NCBI RefSeq assembly: GCF_025562755.1
Contig: NZ_CP103300.1
Span: 868,001 to 932,000 of the forward strand
Origin: Endozoicomonas euniceicola
Lineage (GTDB): Bacteria; Pseudomonadota; Gammaproteobacteria; Pseudomonadales; Endozoicomonadaceae
DNA length: 64,000 bases
Direction of reading: 5' to 3'
Position 1 is the stretch's first letter, and each line of letters starts with the position of its first letter. Shown one piece after another: positions 7,621 to 15,971 of the stretch. The notes below the pieces were generated by a model. That model did no database searches, was not told where the DNA came from, and worked only from the letters and a program-made list of their open reading frames with translations. A program made the position numbers and the translations under genes.

Positions 7621-8346
7621 GTGACTTTTATTACTTGTTCTAATAATCGTTGTGTACTGTCACGAATACTGCAATTGCTAACCGCAGTACTCCTGACTGG
7701 ATTTATCTCCAGCGCCTATGCCGAAAAAGGTGTATCTTTCGATGACCCATGGGAAAATGTCAACCGGTCGATTTTTGGGTTCAACGAATGGATCGACACC
7801 TACGCCCTGAAACCGGCGGCAAAAGGTTACGACACCGTTACACCAAAGCCTGTTCAACAGCTGGTCAGCAACTTTTTTTCCAACCTTGGCGAAATCCGTA
7901 ACGCTGCGAACTCCCTGCTACAACTGAAAATAGGCGACACCCTGACTGCCGTTGGTCGTTTTGGCATTAACTCCACTATTGGCATGCTGGGTATGCTGGA
8001 CGTCGCCAGCCCTCTTGGGATTGAAAAACGCTATCAGGATTTCGGCCTGACGCTGGCACACTGGAATGTTCCATCGGGTCCTTTTGTTGTCGTACCGTTA
8101 CTTGGGCCAAGAACCGTTCGTTCAGGCGTTGGCATATTCCCGGACAGCCTGATCAGCCCGAGGCAAATGGTTGAACCTGAGAGCGACCGTCTGCTTACTC
8201 TCGGGCTGGATATAGTCAACACCAGGGCAGCCCTGCTCAGTGCTGAAGACCTGATTGTCGGCGACCGCTATTCTTTTATTCGCGATGCCTACCTGCAACG
8301 TCGTAACTATATTATTACGGGTGAATTACCTGATGATGACTTTTAG
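7621..8346 (+). CDS. mlaA: MlaA/VacJ family outer-membrane lipid asymmetry protein
   Basis: 241 residues. DPWENVNRSIFGFNEWIDTYALKPAAKGY, NFFSNLGEIRNAANSLLQ, RFGINSTIGMLGMLDVAS, DFGLTLAHWNVPSGPFVVVPLLGPRTVRSG span the MlaA core, which removes mislocalised phospholipid from the outer leaflet with MlaC and MlaFEDB. The start is a GTG at 7621. MlaA is normally a lipoprotein, but here the leader ends TGFISSAYAEKG with no lipobox cysteine, so signal peptidase I cleavage is predicted. The other mla genes are not nearby. Confidence 0.9.
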   Translation: MTFITCSNNRCVLSRILQLLTAVLLTGFISSAYAEKGVSFDDPWENVNRSIFGFNEWIDTYALKPAAKGYDTVTPKPVQQLVSNFFSNLGEIRNAANSLLQLKIGDTLTAVGRFGINSTIGMLGMLDVASPLGIEKRYQDFGLTLAHWNVPSGPFVVVPLLGPRTVRSGVGIFPDSLISPRQMVEPESDRLLTLGLDIVNTRAALLSAEDLIVGDRYSFIRDAYLQRRNYIITGELPDDDF

Positions 8347-8523
8347 ACCCCAACCGTAGTACGGCAATAATCCTGACATAATAAATAACAACTCGACACA
8401 TTGACTTGCAGCCACCACAGGTTGAGAGTATGTTTCAGACGTATCTGAAAGTCGTGCTCCTAAGGTGGTTTAACAATCTATGCACAGGACCTTGCAAGAC
8501 CGTTCCTCTTTTCTTCAACTGCT

Positions 8524-9714
8524 GTGGCAATTCCTATGAGCAGAGTTGGCAGTACCCTCCTTGTTATTGACGATGACACTATCGTCAGAGAAAGCATTGT
8601 TGCTTATCTTGAGGACAGTGGCTTCAATATTCTCCAGGCTGAAAATGGTGAGCAGGGGCTTGCCGTCTACAAGGACTCCAAACCCGACCTGATTCTCTGT
8701 GACCTGCGCATGCCACGCATGGACGGGCTTGGGGTGTTACGCAATGTCAGGGAAGTATCACCTGAACTCCCCTTTATCGTGGTATCCGGCGCTGGTGTCA
8801 TGGCCGATGTGGTTGAAGCCCTGCGCCTGGGAGCCAGTGATTACATCATCAAGCCTATAGTCGATCTGGAAGTGCTGGAATACGCTATCAACCGTGCTCT
8901 GGAAAATGCCCAGCTGGCGGTTGAAAACCGCCGCTACCGTGAAAGCCTTGAAGAAGCTATAAAAACACTGGAAGGCAACCTGCAACTGCTGAAGGAAGAC
9001 CAGAAAGCCGGCCGTGAAGTTCAAATGCGTATGTTACCCCAACAGCCCCTCGAATTTGCGGACTACCGGGTCGACCACCACATTATTCCTTCACTCTACC
9101 TGAGTGGTGACTTCGTTGATTACTTTGCCCTGAACGATCACAGCTTTGCCTTTTATCTGGCGGATGTTTCCGGGCATGGCGCATCGTCAGCATTCGTCAC
9201 AGTACTGTTAAAGCACATGTCTATCAACCTGTTAAAGGAATACCAGTCACACGGTGGAAAAGCCCGGGTCAAACCCTCCCACGTACTCAGCTACATCAAC
9301 AAAAATCTGCTGCAAAGCGGGCTGGGCAAGCATGTTGCTGTATTTGGCGGTGTTGTCGATATCAGAAACCACACCCTGACTTATGCCTTCGGCGGACATT
9401 ACCCCTTACCGATCATGCATGAACCGGATAAAACCTATCCGATTGAAGGACGCGGATTACCGGTGGGTCTGTTTGAAGATGCACGCTTTGAGGATGTCAC
9501 CATCGACTTGCCGGAGCAATTCACCTTGACTATCCTGTCCGACGGTATTCTTGAGGTACTCCCTCAGTCTTCTCTTGAAGAAAAAGAGCAATATTTATTG
9601 TCTGTGATCAGGGATGGTGCCAACTCCGTACCTGCGCTCACGAAAAAGCTCGGGCTTGACGCCATGCGTGAAGCGCCGGATGATATCGCCTTGCTAGTAC
9701 TGGCTCGAAACTGA
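8524..9714 (+). CDS. Response regulator with PP2C-type (SpoIIE) phosphatase output, RssB-like
   Basis: 396 residues from a GTG (ATG 8536, four codons in, is an equally good start). Receiver domain: acidic pair in VIDDDT, phospho-acceptor Asp60 in LILCDLRMPRMDG, Lys in YIIKPI. A helical linker follows (residues about 130-165), then a PPM/SpoIIE phosphatase: SGDFVDYFAL, ADVSGHGASSAFVT (metal Asp), GLPVGLF, LSDGILEVL and APDDIALLVL. The following gene is a STAS protein with no gap, as in Pseudomonas rssB-rssC, so the phosphatase probably acts on the phosphorylated STAS partner to control a sigma factor or biofilm and stress output. Confidence 0.88.
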   Translation: MAIPMSRVGSTLLVIDDDTIVRESIVAYLEDSGFNILQAENGEQGLAVYKDSKPDLILCDLRMPRMDGLGVLRNVREVSPELPFIVVSGAGVMADVVEALRLGASDYIIKPIVDLEVLEYAINRALENAQLAVENRRYRESLEEAIKTLEGNLQLLKEDQKAGREVQMRMLPQQPLEFADYRVDHHIIPSLYLSGDFVDYFALNDHSFAFYLADVSGHGASSAFVTVLLKHMSINLLKEYQSHGGKARVKPSHVLSYINKNLLQSGLGKHVAVFGGVVDIRNHTLTYAFGGHYPLPIMHEPDKTYPIEGRGLPVGLFEDARFEDVTIDLPEQFTLTILSDGILEVLPQSSLEEKEQYLLSVIRDGANSVPALTKKLGLDAMREAPDDIALLVLARN

Positions 9715-10311
9715 ATGACTGCTGGAAAAATACAGTTCGCAGAAAATGAAGGCACTTATGTGCTGAAATTCCTGGGTGAAATTCGCTTAACCCTGTGTTC
9801 CTCTCTGGAAAGCTTTCTGGACAACATGTTTAATGACCCGGACTTCAGTTCGGTCATTATAGATCTGTCTGAAACCTCAACGATTGACAGCACATCTCTA
9901 GGCATACTGGCCAGACTGTCTATTCAGGCCAAAAAACGTTTCAATCTGGTACCCATCCTCATTTCTACTCAAAACGATATTACCCGGATTCTCCTCAGCA
10001 TGGGGTTTGATTCTGTCTTCGTCCTGGTCCGGGAGTTTGACGACCTGATTAAACTGCCAATGAACGATCTGCCTTGTGAAGACAGTACCGAACCCGCTAC
10101 CCAGGAGCGGGTTCTGAATGCTCATAAGGTGCTAATGTCGTTAAATGAAGACAATCGCAAAGCCTTTAGCGAGCTGGTCAAACAACTGGAAAAAGGTAAG
10201 ACCTCTTCCGACAAAGACGACGAAGACGACGAAGACGACAAAAACAACAAAGACGACAAAGACGACAAAGACGACGAAGCCAAAAACAAGGATGATGACT
10301 CAGACAGCTGA
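9715..10311 (+). CDS. STAS-domain anti-sigma-factor antagonist with acidic repeat tail
   Basis: 198 residues; the ATG directly follows the stop of the phosphatase regulator, indicating coupling. Residues 8-110 are a STAS domain: VIIDLSETSTIDSTSLGILARLS, with Ser59 of DSTSLG at the SpoIIAA-type phosphorylation site. Residues about 160-198 are a Lys/Asp/Glu tail written by a nonamer-like DNA repeat (GACGACGAA/GACGACAAA, about 10206-10300). The tail is not part of STAS proteins and may vary in length. The 3' end overlaps the convergent dusA by 12 bp. Probable substrate of the upstream phosphatase. Confidence 0.85.
   Translation: MTAGKIQFAENEGTYVLKFLGEIRLTLCSSLESFLDNMFNDPDFSSVIIDLSETSTIDSTSLGILARLSIQAKKRFNLVPILISTQNDITRILLSMGFDSVFVLVREFDDLIKLPMNDLPCEDSTEPATQERVLNAHKVLMSLNEDNRKAFSELVKQLEKGKTSSDKDDEDDEDDKNNKDDKDDKDDEAKNKDDDSDS
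10206..10300 (+). repeat. In-frame GACGACRAA repeat tract
   Basis: Imperfect tandem units of GACGAC(G/A)A(A/C) code the acidic-basic tail of the STAS protein. Being a multiple of three, unit loss or gain would alter tail length without breaking the frame. Confidence 0.75.
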
Positions 10312-11316
10312 CCCTGCAGCCAGTGAATCCTGTCGCTCTTTTGCCTGCTCTCGAATGGCTTCCACTTCGTTCACCGCAGCCAGAAGCACCTCAACCCCAG
10401 CCCCTTTCCGGTGGGCATTTTCACTGATATAACGTCTGAATTTTCTGGCTCCGGGCTCACCCTGATACAGTCCGAGCATGTGGCGGGTAATATGACTCAG
10501 ATAAGCACCCTGACTCATCTGCTCTTCAATATAGGGCACCATCTGTTCAACCAGAGCACGGCGTTCAGGTAGTGGCTTGCTGCTACCATAAAGACGGTTG
10601 TCCACCTCTGCCATCAGGTAAGGATTATGGTATGCCTCACGTCCCAGCATCACACCATCCACATGCTGCATGTGCTGCTCAATCTGCCCGAAGTTGGCAA
10701 TGCCCCCATTGATGGTGACTTCCAGTTCCGGGAAATCACGTTTCAGCTGATAAACGACTTCCGGCTTCAACGGAGGGATATCTCGATTCTCTTTCGGGGA
10801 CAGCCCTTCCAGAATGGCAATGCGGGCATGGGCAATAAAAGTCTCACAACCAGCGTCTTTCACTGTACCGACAAAGTCCACCAGCTCCTCATAGGACTCC
10901 CTGCCATTAATCCCGATACGGTGCTTAACCGTCACAGGAATATCCACAACATCCTTCATTGCTTTTACAGCGTCAGCCACCGTCTGAGGTTCTGCCATAA
11001 GGCAGGCACCAATTCGACCATTCTGAACCCGGTCGCTGGGGCAGCCAACGTTCAGATTCACTTCCTGATAGCCCGCTGACTGAGCCATTCTGGCGCACTG
11101 TGCCAGATGTTCAGGATCATGCCCTCCCAGTTGCAGGGCCAGAGGGTATTCAGCAACAGAATGCTTCAGAAACCTCTCCCGATCGCCATATACCAGCGCC
11201 CCGGAGGTCACCATCTCGGTGTACAAAACCGCATGTTCAGAGAGCAGGCGATGGAAATAACGACAATGTCTGTCTGTCCAATCCATCATCGGAGCGACGG
11301 AAAACAATCTTTTCAT
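10300..11316 (-). CDS. dusA: tRNA-dihydrouridine synthase A
   Basis: 338 residues. FSVAPMMDWTDRHCRYFHRLL, YTEMVTSGALVYGD, EVNLNVGCPSDRVQNGRIGACLM (catalytic Cys), VTVKHRIGIN, FIAHARIA and VTINGGI mark the FMN-dependent DusA, which reduces U20/U20a in tRNA. Length is normal. Its 5' end borders a mobile region. The 5' end of dusA is a documented integration site for a family of tyrosine recombinases, relevant to the integrase scar found nearby. Confidence 0.95.
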   Translation of the reverse strand: MKRLFSVAPMMDWTDRHCRYFHRLLSEHAVLYTEMVTSGALVYGDRERFLKHSVAEYPLALQLGGHDPEHLAQCARMAQSAGYQEVNLNVGCPSDRVQNGRIGACLMAEPQTVADAVKAMKDVVDIPVTVKHRIGINGRESYEELVDFVGTVKDAGCETFIAHARIAILEGLSPKENRDIPPLKPEVVYQLKRDFPELEVTINGGIANFGQIEQHMQHVDGVMLGREAYHNPYLMAEVDNRLYGSSKPLPERRALVEQMVPYIEEQMSQGAYLSHITRHMLGLYQGEPGARKFRRYISENAHRKGAGVEVLLAAVNEVEAIREQAKERQDSLAAGSAV

Positions 11317-11489
11317 TTAAAATCAAGCACTTATAACAACAAAGGGCTAATTATACCATTTTTGGGCTTATTTTTGGCTATTTCTAAGTTGTTGAAATTA
11401 CATGAGTTTCGATTCTCGTATTTTTAACACTGCGCCAAAATTTGTGCCGAATTTGTGTCAAATACAAAAACGGATTCACAGGAAAGAAT

Positions 11490-11537
11490 ATGGCAAATAT
11501 CAGGAAACGCAACGGGTCCAGAACACTTTTAATTGCA
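11490..11537 (+). pseudogene. Integrase 5'-end scar
   Basis: A good ribosome-binding site (CAGGAAAG) precedes an ATG at 11490 reading MANIRKRNG, the typical opening of tyrosine-recombinase arm-binding domains (MANIRKRNGKWQ...). After nine codons similarity stops (SRTLLIAPGC). Placed 174 bp from the 5' end of dusA, it looks like the stump of a dusA-type integrase. The short length limits certainty. Nothing else is recognisable in 11317-11582. Confidence 0.4.
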
Positions 11538-11666
11538 CCCGGCTGCGCACAATCTATCCTTATTCGTTACATTTGCGGTTGGCTACGAACCAAACAGCTG
11601 GGCTGCTGTTCTCATAGGAAGAAACATCCGAACTCGACCATTGCGTTCACACAGCATTTCAAAACC

Positions 11667-11674
11667 ATATTTTG
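11667..11674. repeat. IS1 target site duplication, left copy
   Basis: ATATTTTG, identical to 12530-12537 on the other side of the element. Eight bp is a normal IS1 duplication. Confidence 0.85.
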
Positions 11675-11748
11675 GGTAGTGGGGCAAACCTGATATTTTG
11701 TAGTTGTTTGCTAAAATACGGCGTATGCCGTATTTATCATAGAGCGAT

Positions 11749-12042
11749 ATGAAAATGTGCTCCACACCAGTTCACTGCCCTAAATGTGGCGGTAATGACG
11801 TTAAAAGCTTTGGCTACAGTGCTCATAATGTTCCTCGCTACTTTTGCTGTAATGCTGAATGTGAAACCAAGTCCTTTATGCTTGAGTACCGGTACAAAGC
11901 TTATGAGCCAGGCGTTAAAGAAAAAGTCGTCGATATGGCAATTAATGGTGGCGGCATCAGGGATACAAGCAGGGTTTTAGGAATCAATAAAAAAACAGTA
12001 ATAAACACATTAAAAAAAAGAGAAAGGCTTAGTTCAAGTTAA
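11749..12042 (+). CDS. IS1 InsA-type protein (zinc finger plus HTH)
   Basis: 97 residues. CPKCGGNDVKSFGYSAHNVP...YFCCNAEC is the InsA zinc ribbon. VKEKVVDMAINGGGIRDTSRVLGINKKTVINTLKK is the HTH that binds the IS ends. An A8 tract (12012-12019) falls at the InsA/InsB junction, the place of programmed frameshifting in this family. The downstream B' frame is at +1 relative to insA, whereas classical IS1 uses -1. Confidence 0.9.
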   Translation: MKMCSTPVHCPKCGGNDVKSFGYSAHNVPRYFCCNAECETKSFMLEYRYKAYEPGVKEKVVDMAINGGGIRDTSRVLGINKKTVINTLKKRERLSSS

Positions 12043-12058
12043 TCCCAATATTCAGAAA

Positions 12059-12511
12059 ATGGATCTTGGAACGGGTGCTGTAATTCACGTAGGCCTCGCC
12101 TGCCAAGAGGCCGAGATAGATGAACAGTGGTCTTATGTGTTTGAAAAAAGTAACCAGCGTTGGCTTTGGCATGCAGTTGATCATGCGACCAATACTGTTT
12201 TGGCTTACGTTTTTGGGAAACGAAAGGATGAGGTTTTCAAAAAACTAAAAGAGCTTCTTGAGCCATTTGGTATCAAGAAATTTTATACTGATGATTGGGG
12301 AGCCTATGAGCGTAATATCGACGAAAGTAGTCACATCATCGGAAAAGAGAATACTCAGAAAATTGAACGTAAAAACCTGAATTTTAGAACTTGGATTAAG
12401 CGTCTGACCAGAAAGACAATATGTTTTTCAAAGTTAGAGCAAATGCACGATATTGTTATTGGCCTGTTGATCAACAAAATCGAATTTGGCATTGACATCC
12501 ATGCAATATAA
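12059..12511 (+). CDS. IS1 InsB-type transposase (DDE domain)
   Basis: 150 residues from an internal ATG. The frame is open back to the A8 tract near 12014, consistent with an InsAB' fusion. Catalytic acidic residues are seen in EIDEQWSYV (D), FYTDDWGAY (D) and GKENTQKIERKNLNFR (E followed by a family-typical basic segment). The DDE domain looks complete. Confidence 0.9.
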   Translation: MDLGTGAVIHVGLACQEAEIDEQWSYVFEKSNQRWLWHAVDHATNTVLAYVFGKRKDEVFKKLKELLEPFGIKKFYTDDWGAYERNIDESSHIIGKENTQKIERKNLNFRTWIKRLTRKTICFSKLEQMHDIVIGLLINKIEFGIDIHAI

Positions 12512-12529
12512 CAGGTTTACCCCACTACC

Positions 12530-12537
12530 ATATTTTG
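12530..12537. repeat. IS1 target site duplication, right copy
   Basis: ATATTTTG, matching 11667-11674. Confidence 0.85.
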
Positions 12538-12649
12538 AATAGAATCGTTCTGCTGAATCTGTTAAGCAGTCAACGATTATCGCATATCGCATATGCGCGC
12601 ATGTGGGAGTTCTTAGGATAGACATTAAGGACTTGTCTTTATTCACAGG

Positions 12650-13050
12650 TTCTGGAGCAGTACTTTGGGCCAGCCGTTCAGAAGCACCAAGACAGGTTCT
12701 GCGGGCTGCACGGGTACATGGTGTGAGCCTATAATTGCATCGTATGACTGCCGGCCACTCTGAAGCCCTTGTGGTGCGATGCGTATTGCTTAATGTCTAC
12801 CCTAAGTGTGGGAGTTAATTTCCCATAAATACTTCAAGGCATTTGATTCGATGGTCGGCATTGCACGCTGGAAAATACACCGCTCTCTCTCGCCAGCTTT
12901 TACTGAACCTGACTTGCTGAGTTTTTCTGCCTTGCTGAAAGCAGCTCGGAACCCAAAAACTCGCGATAAGAACAAAGTAACAGATGAAAACCATTCACTG
13001 AACTCTGGCTACAGCTAACGCCAAAATCAGGAGAGGCTGCGCCACTGGCG
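12650..13050. other. Unassigned stretch between the IS elements
   Basis: No convincing gene. A 70-codon frame (12806-13018, plus) lacks a ribosome-binding site and family features. It is probably debris of the mobile region, ending in a short terminator-like hairpin. Confidence 0.4.
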
Positions 13051-13069
13051 AAATCCTCTGGATTTTTTT
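13051..13069 (+). terminator. Short hairpin with T tract
   Basis: AAATCC, TCT loop, GGATTT followed by TTTT. A plausible Rho-independent terminator insulating the interrupted gene that starts at 13130. Confidence 0.4.
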
Positions 13070-13408
13070 AGTATACGCACTAACCTCTTAGACACTAAAA
13101 AAAATGGCTACTTAATTTCGGGGTTATTAATGCTAAAATCGATTCTTTTTTCAATATTAATTGTTATTTCGATTCAGGGAGAAACTAAAGAAATAATAAA
13201 GTCAGAAGAATTCTATACGTTTGGACTTCATGAATTAAACAAGTTACTAGCTGAAGCTCCGCTATCTTTAATTTTTTACACTCCCAAATCAGAACAAATA
13301 CATTTAATACCACTTCTTAATGAAAGAGGAAAATTTTATAAAGAAATTAATTTCAATAACTTAGGTTCAATTAGAAGTTATGTATTTCAAGATAACAGTG
13401 GAATAGTT

Positions 13409-13416
13409 AAATATAA
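13409..13416. repeat. ISL3 target site duplication, left copy
   Basis: AAATATAA, identical to 14793-14800. Confidence 0.85.
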
Positions 13417-14792
13417 GCCTCGTCAGTAAAATCTGTGGGCAGTTTCTGGTTCAGGTAGTTTGCCAAGCGCATGATATAGGGCGATTTCTGCACATCTGTA
13501 GGTTCTGAATCCATACGATTTTCTCGTAGTGAGTTTTATCTTGGTATTCAGACCCTCAACAATTCCGCTGGAAAACGCCTTTTTTGCCCTGAACCAGTTC
13601 AGAATAAGTGGCTTATGTCGTCGAATAGTTTTGACCACCTTCTTCATTGGATCTATCTTTGACCGCATGACTCTTGTACACCAACGATCCAGATATTTTC
13701 CTGCCCAATGTGGTGAAATGTAATCCCAGAACACCTGAAATTCCTCTTTAAGCAGGTAAGCTCTGACACTTTTCAGGTTGTACTGGAGTACTGTGTTTAA
13801 CTTGATCTCTTCTTTCTCTGTCAGATTTTCTTTTCTCTTGAGCAGGCACCAGCGAGTTTTTTTCAGAACAGGTTCATATCCGTCTGCCTGAAGTTGTTTG
13901 TGCTCTGATGCCCTGACTTCATCAATGGCTTTGTTTAGCATGGCAACGATATGGAAGCGATCCAGAATATGCAGTGCCTGGCAGGAAAACTCCGCAATCG
14001 CCTTCACGTAAGGCTGCCACATATCAGAGCAGACATACTCCAACTGCTGGCTTCGCTCTGTACCAAAGAATGAGAAAAAGCTGCGAATCGTCGCTTCAGT
14101 ACGCTCTTCGCCAATCCACAGCAATCGTGTGCAGTTTCGATCAATCTGGTAAACGACAGTCAGGTACTTATGGCCTATTTGATACGCCACCTCGTCGACA
14201 CCTATGGCCTTGATATTGTCGAGCGAACGATGCGCCTTGCCCCATTCAACCACATACTCAACAGCATGAAAGACCTTCTCCCATGATGTATTGAAAGTGC
14301 AGGCAACCTCTTTCCAGGAGAGCTTTCTGGCCCAGCTTGCCAGAAACTGCATGTAGACTTTGGTAAGTTCTTTCTTGCCATCACCCCATGGAACCTGTTC
14401 AACCTTTACGCCACACGTCTTGCATTGAACCCTGCGCATTGTGTAGAGCAGAAAAACTCTAATTCCCCAGAGAGGGACGAACTCAAAACGGCGTTCAGCA
14501 AGAGAATCGTAGCCTGGTGCTGGCTTCAAGCAGCCTGAGCAAACGGCATGACTGTTCTTTCGAGGAACCACTGTCACATTAAATACTTCTGAACCTTGAT
14601 AGACGCCGGGTTTTACATCCTGATAAACAAATGACTTGAGTTTATGGACTTTATTGAGGATAGTTTTAATCAGCATCAGTGCTGCCTTTTGTTGTTTTTT
14701 TGTCCTTCAACAAAAAGCTATCAAAAGTCAGCCACTGGTGCATCTACCTCAAAAATTTGTTCATTTCTACCCACAGTTATCCCTGAAGAGCC
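13417..14792 (-). mobile_element. ISL3-family insertion sequence, complete
   Basis: 1376 bp. The right end read inward is GGCTCTTCAGGGATAACTGT..., typical of ISL3; the left end GCCTCGTCAGTAAAATCTGT... matches it at most positions (about 19 of 26). Flanked by the 8-bp duplication AAATATAA. It carries one transposase gene on the minus strand. Confidence 0.92.
13423..14676 (-). CDS. ISL3-family transposase
   Basis: 417 residues. An N-terminal zinc ribbon (CSGC...VQCKTCGV) and HTH are followed by the DDE domain: IGVDEVAYQIGHKYLTVVY (D), YVCSDMWQPYVKAI (D), LDRFHIVAMLNKAIDEVR (ISL3-typical) and FSSGIVEGLNTKIKLTTRKSYGFR (E). Full length for the family and free of frameshifts, so the element may be active. 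The stop lies 6 bp inside the left inverted repeat. Confidence 0.95.
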   Translation of the reverse strand: MLIKTILNKVHKLKSFVYQDVKPGVYQGSEVFNVTVVPRKNSHAVCSGCLKPAPGYDSLAERRFEFVPLWGIRVFLLYTMRRVQCKTCGVKVEQVPWGDGKKELTKVYMQFLASWARKLSWKEVACTFNTSWEKVFHAVEYVVEWGKAHRSLDNIKAIGVDEVAYQIGHKYLTVVYQIDRNCTRLLWIGEERTEATIRSFFSFFGTERSQQLEYVCSDMWQPYVKAIAEFSCQALHILDRFHIVAMLNKAIDEVRASEHKQLQADGYEPVLKKTRWCLLKRKENLTEKEEIKLNTVLQYNLKSVRAYLLKEEFQVFWDYISPHWAGKYLDRWCTRVMRSKIDPMKKVVKTIRRHKPLILNWFRAKKAFSSGIVEGLNTKIKLTTRKSYGFRTYRCAEIALYHALGKLPEPETAHRFY

Positions 14793-14800
14793 AAATATAA
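14793..14800. repeat. ISL3 target site duplication, right copy
   Basis: AAATATAA, matching 13409-13416. Confidence 0.85.
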
Positions 14801-15487
14801 AAGTAATGCACCAGAACTGTTTTTGGGTTATGAGCGACCAAAAGCGCATCAAATAAAAAGCATAATTGATGAATTTGACATGAGTGATAAACTCTTCTTA
14901 TTGAGAGGTGGTATTCTTAGTTTTGTTACGATAGCTTTATCATTAAAAGGTTATATATCAACCTATAACGAGTATGGAACTGACTATCTAAAAGAAGATG
15001 AGACTATTTCAGTTATCTGCTCTCTGGCGGCATTTCCAATTTATTTGACAACGAAACATAAACTTTCATACATGATTCTAGATAGTAATGCTTTGGCATC
15101 TTTCCTGTCATTAACCGTGAGGTATTATGGAAATCAGCATGAGCAACTAAGCACAAACAATATTCCATATATAATGATGTTAACTATTCCTGTTGCTTTA
15201 GGAAGTTCATATGTAGCAATCAAGTATAACAATTACGTGCTAAGGTCAATAATTCTACTAACTCCGGTAATAATTGAACATATCTTGAGCTGGATCATTG
15301 GATAGCGTATGACGATTCATAGATGATCTCATTCGCAATTCTGTCAAACCTTCATACAAGTCATGTTTTTGCCGCAAATGCGAACAAGTCCACCATAATG
15401 GACGACATTAAGCATTAATCACTGATGAGAGTAATCGTGCGGTTCATCTCCCATGGTCAAACCTGTTATAGAAAACGACAACTGTCC

Positions 15488-15770
15488 ATGGTTACCGAGA
15501 TGAACTCAACACTGATTATTACTATCAAGAACACTTTGCAGAAGTACTTCTCAGAAAATGAACTGGCTCTGATGGCTGAAGAGCTTGGTTTTACTGTCAG
15601 ACACAGGCCGACCAGCATCGGAAATTTGCCGAGATGACAGGGTTGAATATTTCAGACCACTCATGGCGGGAACAAGTGAAAAAGAATTCCCTTCCCAGAT
15701 TGATCTTATGGCTCTGGGTAAGGTGTCTGGAAGCCTTCAGTCGCAATGCTCAAACTCTACCGGGCTCTGA
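15488..15770 (+). pseudogene. Probable transposase N-terminal fragment
   Basis: MNSTLIITIKNTLQKYFSENELALMAEELGFTVRHR resembles the N-terminus of IS4-type transposases. The frame breaks near 15637. A second frame continues with HSWREQVKKNSLPRLILWLW-type residues and ends near 15770, as expected of a decayed copy. The match is from memory of the general pattern and is weak. The remainder of 15306-16033 shows only the terminator-like hairpin listed separately. Confidence 0.35.
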
Positions 15771-15940
15771 TAGCCCAAAACCGCAATATATCTAGTACTG
15801 ACGTTTATCTGGTTTCCTGTTAAACCCAAAAAACGGTCAGATCATACATCAGGAATCCAAAACATTCAGTAAGAAGGCACAAGCCACGGCCTTCGGGAAA
15901 AAACGTATTTTGGAGTTAGAAGAGCCAAATGTTACAACTA

Positions 15941-15971
15941 AAAATGCAATATGCAGATACTGCATTTTTTT
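15941..15971 (+). terminator. Hairpin with T8 tract upstream of the defence operon
   Basis: AAAATGCA and TGCATTTT enclose a 12-nt loop and are followed by a run of T. It would stop transcripts entering from the IS region, or attenuate the defence operon if its promoter lies upstream. Confidence 0.65.

Larger units (their letters stand above)
11675..12529 (+). mobile_element. IS1-family insertion sequence, complete
   Basis: 855 bp bounded by terminal inverted repeats GGTAGTGGGGCAAACCTG (left) and GGTAGTGGGGTAAACCTG (right, as read inward), differing at one position. The 8-bp direct repeat ATATTTTG flanks it (11667-11674, 12530-12537). It carries insA and insB frames. Intact ends and duplication suggest a fairly recent insertion, here into a GNAT remnant. 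Confidence 0.93.
11583..12646 (-). pseudogene. GNAT acetyltransferase C-terminal remnant split by IS1
   Basis: Removing the IS1 element and one 8-bp target copy joins 12646-12530 to 11674-11583. The joined minus-strand frame reads MRYAIIVDCLTDSAERFYSK and then YGFEMLCERNGRVRMFLPM, a standard GNAT C-terminus (...AFYxxxGFxxL...RLFLPM), as in TacT-type acetyltransferase toxins. The N-terminal acetyl-CoA-binding region is missing; upstream sequence (12650-12800) does not continue it. The gene was thus already truncated or rearranged, and then hit by IS1. No antitoxin partner is visible. Confidence 0.6.
13130..15305 (+). pseudogene. Orphan membrane-protein gene interrupted by ISL3 element
   Basis: The 5' part (13130-13416) encodes a signal peptide (MLKSILFSILIVISIQG) and a charged domain. 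The 3' part (from 14801) encodes several membrane segments (GGILSFVTIALSLKGYI, ISVICSLAAFPIYL, YIMMLTIPVALGSSYVAI, SIILLTPVIIEHILSWIIG). Deleting the ISL3 element with one target copy leaves 792 bp, an uninterrupted 263-codon frame reading VKYKSNAPELFLGYERP across the junction. The gene is AT-rich compared with its neighbours, suggesting transfer. No family recognised. Each half could still be translated (the 3' half from a TTG at 14823). Confidence 0.75.

Noticed and set aside
12806..13018. 70-codon frame in the IS region
   Set aside because: No ribosome-binding site, no recognisable domain, lies in mobile-element debris.
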